From Melampsora larici-populina 98AG31 (Eukaryota > Basidiomycota > Pucciniomycetes > Pucciniales > Melampsoraceae), in assembly GCF_000204055.1 (NCBI RefSeq), contig NW_006768806.1:563431-627430 (forward strand): a stretch of DNA of 64,000 bases, written 5' to 3'. A model generated the notes under the pieces. That model was not told the DNA's origin. It searched no databases and saw nothing but the letters and a program-made list of their open reading frames with translations. The position numbers and the translations under genes were made by a program. This document shows, piece after piece, positions 60,605 through 64,000 of the stretch (positions are counted from its first letter, which is position 1; each line of letters begins with the position of its first letter).

Positions 60605-60806
60605 GTACTCAAAGTTGTGTATACTTTGCCATGTATAGTTTTTTTTTGTTTTTTTGAAGCTAGACACAACCCGGAAAAAGTATGTCTTTTGTTTGAAGCT
60701 CAAAAATATGTACTTCTGATCCAGAAACATAGTTTTTCCTGGTCATGTGTAGTCGTGAAAAAGAAAAAGAAACTACCTACAGCAAAGTATACACAACTTT
60801 GAGTAC
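60605..60806. mobile_element. ~200-bp inverted-repeat element (MITE-like)
   Basis: The 25-base arms built on GTACTCAAAGTTGTGTATAC at 60605-60629 and its exact complement at 60782-60806 enclose about 150 bp. Target duplication is not evident. No coding. Confidence 0.6.
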
Positions 60807-60935
60807 CGTAATTGTCCTATGATTTCCTGGAGAAATATTTATGAGATCAAAGTGCAAAGTAATGTTTTGCTGTAAAGATGAGTGTGATGTTAGTATCTGA
60901 TCTATCTTCAGTATGTCAAGCATGTGGATTTCTGC

Positions 60936-61494
60936 AAGGCCGCCACAGATAAGGTGCCAGTACCGGTACTGAACCGTACTGTACCTCAATGGCTGAGTAT
61001 TGTACTCAGGTTATTGTAACCGGCTAGAGGGGTACAGCACCATGGACCCCTGCAGAGGCCCAGGTGTGGTATTGTGTACCATAATTGCATCCTGGTACGT
61101 GACCAGATACCCAGGTTCTCCAGTACTGCAAAGCAGAAGTGGTAGCCCTCTGGCCCACGTCTTCAGATCTGGACAGACTTGTAATTCTGTCACCCAATGC
61201 ATCATCTTTTTCTCCATTAGTTTTGATCTTGGCATAGAACTATAGCCATGGCAATCAAAACACATCAGTACAGTACCATATTGTTGATACGGTATAGTAC
61301 CGTATCTTCTTGTGTGGGAAGATACAGCACCCCCTACAAGAAAATATAGTATGTATTGTGGGCTTTGGTACGGTTCTTGGTATTGTACCAGAGCCCAGGT
61401 ACAATATCAGATACCCAGAATATAGGTATCTTGACCACGGATACGGTACTGGTACTGCCGGTACAATACCAGTATTGCATCTGTGGCAGCCTTG
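60936..61494. mobile_element. 559-bp hAT-type MITE with 8-bp target duplication
   Basis: Ends AAGGCCGCCACAGAT and the inverted counterpart of AAGGCTGCCACAGAT, flanked by ATTTCTGC on both sides (60928-60935 and 61495-61502). The interior is full of short GTACCGGTACTG / GGTACAATACC repeats, a subterminal-repeat pattern seen in hAT elements. One extra G at the right end makes the edges uncertain by one base. Confidence 0.75.
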
Positions 61495-61651
61495 ATTTCT
61501 GCTCATGTACAAAACTCAGGAAACCACACTAGTGGTGTATTTTTCAAGTTTTGTAAGCAAACCGTCTTTGCTGTTAAATGTTATAGTATTGAAGTTTGCA
61601 TGAAGTCCTCTTGAATTCAGTGGTAGTCTACATCCTGTCAAAGCCTAGGAG

Positions 61652-61888
61652 ATGGGGGCTGTGAAGAGAATTCAACCTGCTTCAACACACACCCTCATGG
61701 ACCTTTGGAGTCAAGGTCAATCAGGTTTTTTTGAAAACATATCTCAAAATGTTGTTTGCATTGAAGACAACAACAAAACAGAGCATCAAGGAAGCAATGA
61801 AGCTAAGGTTGATAATGTGCCAGAGAGCTCAGCATGTGAAGCAATGGTTGTGGATTATCCAGAGCAACAATGGGCCAATGCAATGTGA
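61652..61888 (+). CDS. Unrecognised short ORF
   Basis: A 78-codon frame from ATG to TGA with acidic, natural-looking composition (MDLWSQGQSGFFENISQN, EAMVVDYPEQQWANAM). I do not recognise a family and see no clear partner exons. It could be an exon of a transposon-borne or captured gene. A hairpin around GATGTG...CACATC follows directly at 61888-61912. Confidence 0.25.
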   Translation: MGAVKRIQPASTHTLMDLWSQGQSGFFENISQNVVCIEDNNKTEHQGSNEAKVDNVPESSACEAMVVDYPEQQWANAM

Positions 61889-62027
61889 TGTGTGATTGCG
61901 CACATCACATTAGTTTTTTTGAGGTGCTCAGAGGCACATCTCATCGGCATCACAAAATCTTGATGTGATGTGCGTAAAGCATTGCAGGCTGAACTTGATT
62001 ACAAGTCAAGAAGAAACACTTTAGATT

Positions 62028-62230
62028 TTTACACTCCAAGATTTACACTCCTTATTGGGTGTAAATGGAGTGTAAAATTTTATCTTGCATGGGGGTAAAT
62101 ATAATTTTACACTCTATCTTCTCAAAATCCTGAAGTTTAAAAAATGGTCTAGTTTAAAATTCAATCTGGACCATGGTCACATTCAATTTCACACTGGATA
62201 TTTTCAATTCCATATTGAGTGTAAAAATCT
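62028..62230. mobile_element. 203-bp MITE with AGATTTTTACACTC ends
   Basis: Exact inverted ends AGATTTTTACACTC / GAGTGTAAAAATCT enclose AT-rich DNA holding further TTTACACTC words in both orientations. No coding and no certain target duplication. Confidence 0.65.
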
Positions 62231-62697
62231 TCAGGAGAAAAGCTTGTAGTGCGAGGACTTGTAAGTATTGAATCCTCTCAATTTTCACCTGAGGTTTCTC
62301 TTTCACTTTGAGTCTCATATCTTATGGTTTTTCTCAGTGAATCTCAGCTCTTAATTAGTTGTATGTCGCAGAAAACTCGATCTTTTGGTCAGATCAAAGA
62401 AGCCTTCAGGCTCTTTTACTAGATGATCAAACTTTAGTATAATGGTTCTTGCATGTAAATCAACAACACTTTGGGACTTTGTGTACCAGTTTGAAACTAA
62501 GACAAAAGATCAGAAGAAATCAAGATATGCATCATTGACAAGTGAGTTATTGTACTCGAGCTGTCCTTTTGATGTAAGATTCAGCAGACTGCAGTGGAGT
62601 AGGTTCGGGGGATACATGCTTCACAGGAAAGATGGAACATGAACATAAGGTATGGCTATCATGTATACAGGCTTTAGAACTCTTCTTTCAGACCACC
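62231..62697. other. Intergenic DNA without a supported feature
   Basis: About 0.5 kb between a MITE and the 3' end of the secreted-protein gene. The plus-strand frame at 62442-62642 has no recognisable content. Confidence 0.4.
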
Positions 62698-63422
62698 TTA
62701 TTGGTGGGTGCAGACGACATCCTTCATTGTCATTGCACAGAATGTGAACCTGTCATTGCGGTAAATGTCAGTGTAAATCTTCAGTGTAAGTAGATATGTC
62801 CTTAGGTGAATTGAGCTCAACATTGCGACATTGCAAGCTCTAGTCGATTGGGAGGTAGCAGCAGTACAATTGGGAAGTGCACGTTGTCCAGTCCCAGTAC
62901 AGCCGCACGTGGCGACGATCGAGTAGTAAGCAGTCCAAACTCCTGTTTTTTGTCACAAGAAAAAAATCTCTTCAGCCCAAATTCAATCAAACTGAGACAG
63001 TGAATTTTTGTAATTACCATTGTGATATTGATATCGGTCGGTAGGTTTAGTATTTTTACACTCGGGCGTGACTGAAGACGGCCAGGAGCCACTTGAATTT
63101 ACCATCGAGACTCCTTGCCCCAACATCATGTAAGGATAGGCAGAAGCAAAGGAGGTCGATGTGACAGTTTTCTAAATGTTAAGAAAAAGTTAACTAGATG
63201 TCTGACTAATAGATATAAACGATGACAAACATTTCCACAAGTGAATTTCTTTTTGGTCGGCCAGTTGGGATTGATGAGTGAACAAGCGATAGAGCCATTA
63301 CAAACGTGAGAAATTCCATAGGGGCGAGAGTGTACAAAGTGAGTAGCAATGGCAGAATTGACTAGAAGGAGTGCAATGGCGCACACAAAGGTGAAGGTAG
63401 GTAAATGATTAATTGTGGGCAT
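62698..63422 (-). CDS. Small secreted cysteine-rich protein
   Basis: Three exons, 63422-63231, 63171-63018 and 62942-62698, join in frame to 196 residues. The first 26 residues form a signal peptide (FTFVCAIALLLVNSAIA). The mature part has about ten cysteines (HVCNG, IACSL, FTCGN, PECKN, ATCGC, PNCT, ACNV, TFCA, VVCTH) and sequons such as NGS, NSS and NCT. VWTAYYSIVATCGCTGTGQR is a distinctive stretch. I do not recognise a family. The first two exons and the start of the third are solid by splice sites and frame; the last 40 codons could instead be 3' UTR after an unseen intron. Secreted and cysteine-rich, it is a possible effector or cell-surface protein. Confidence 0.7.
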
Positions 63423-64000
63423 AGCTTTTTAAGTTCAAATTTCGAGTTGAGGGAAACACTTTCGCGTCCAATTTGGGCCTCTTTTTGTCTTCAGGGTGAG
63501 GGAATTTATGAGCCATTTTAGCGTCTCTGCGATCAGATATCGACTTGAAAGAAAACGAGATGACGGTCAGGATTACACGAGGAGAGATGAGGATCCCCAA
63601 TCAAGGTCAACATGCAGTTTTAGAAGCTCCCATCATCCCCCAATCCGCTGACATTATTCTAGCCGCATGTTTTGAAACATCCCACGCCAATCTCGGTGTG
63701 GATGTGCCAGAGATTACAACCCACAACAGCGTTCCTCGCAGAACTGACTGTGTAATTGTTATTCGCACCGGAGCGCCGTGTAGGGGGACGAACGTCGTGC
63801 AGGACTTTTAGAACTCAGCAATCACTGCAGCTCAGGGTGGCCGTCTTCACATCGTTGTCCATGTAAAAATCCAAAACCCGAGGTGTGGTGCAGAGCGTAA
63901 CCAGCCAAGTAGGGCACTTGACAAATATTACGATTTACTGTGTATAGCTGACACCGTTGGATCTGATCAACGCTCATTTGCAACAACCCGTCGCAAGCGT
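63423..64000 (+). other. Right-edge sequence with an unrecognised open frame
   Basis: More GC-rich than neighbouring DNA. A plus frame at 63545-63811 reads ADIILAACFETSHANLGVDV then RRTDCVIVIRTGAPCRGTNV and stops at TAG; the same frame stays open from there to the edge (ITAAQGGRLHIVVHVKIQNP). The composition suggests coding or formerly coding DNA, possibly a gene interrupted by one stop, but no family is recognised. Confidence 0.3.

Overview
The window looks like nuclear DNA of a basidiomycete, most probably a rust fungus (Pucciniales, Melampsora-like). The reasons are AT-rich DNA, genes cut by many 50-110 bp GT-AG introns, host proteins that read as fungal orthologues, two small secreted cysteine-rich proteins of candidate-effector type, and a very high load of nested transposons. 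The species call is an inference; no alignment was run.

Layout. 1-3.25 kb is the 5' part of a Copia retrotransposon on the minus strand, with an open reading frame that runs off the left edge and an LTR with internal duplications. 3.3-8.1 kb is a graveyard of decayed coding fragments, short inverted-repeat elements and a 1.4 kb TA-flanked element. 8.9-26.3 kb is a gene island: secreted lysophospholipase/phospholipase B, RNA polymerase subunit RPB5, splicing factor SF3B2, DEAD-box rRNA helicase RRP3, ribosome-associated TMA7, and a JmjN-JmjC-ePHD histone demethylase. 27.6-30.4 kb holds non-autonomous inverted-repeat elements. 30.69-38.78 kb is a hAT transposon with a perfect 8-bp target duplication and an apparently intact 745-residue transposase. 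Nested in it is a 4.9 kb TA-flanked element with two convergent genes: an IS630/Tc1-type DDE transposase (327 aa) and a second protein ending in a SAM-like domain. 39.0-45.3 kb is a second gene island: CaM kinase, indoleamine 2,3-dioxygenase and a small secreted cysteine-rich protein. 45.5-62.2 kb is again repeat-rich: a CACTA-type foldback element, a 1.87 kb relative of the two-gene element with about 220-bp inverted arms, a complete 8.0 kb Copia element containing a CACTA-like MITE and a 1.6 kb solo LTR, and several MITEs. A second secreted cysteine-rich protein gene lies at 62.7-63.4 kb. The last 0.6 kb is unassigned.

How it works together. The host genes are ordinary housekeeping (transcription, splicing, ribosome biogenesis, chromatin, NAD/tryptophan metabolism, signalling) plus secreted enzymes or effectors; they form no obvious cluster. 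The most interesting content is mobile. Target duplications, reading frames and LTR identity let the nesting order be read directly: (solo LTR and MITE) into Copia, and two-gene element into hAT. The best candidate for something little described is the two-gene TA-target element at 33.64-38.52 kb, its SAM-like partner protein, and its non-autonomous relative at 48.17-50.04 kb.
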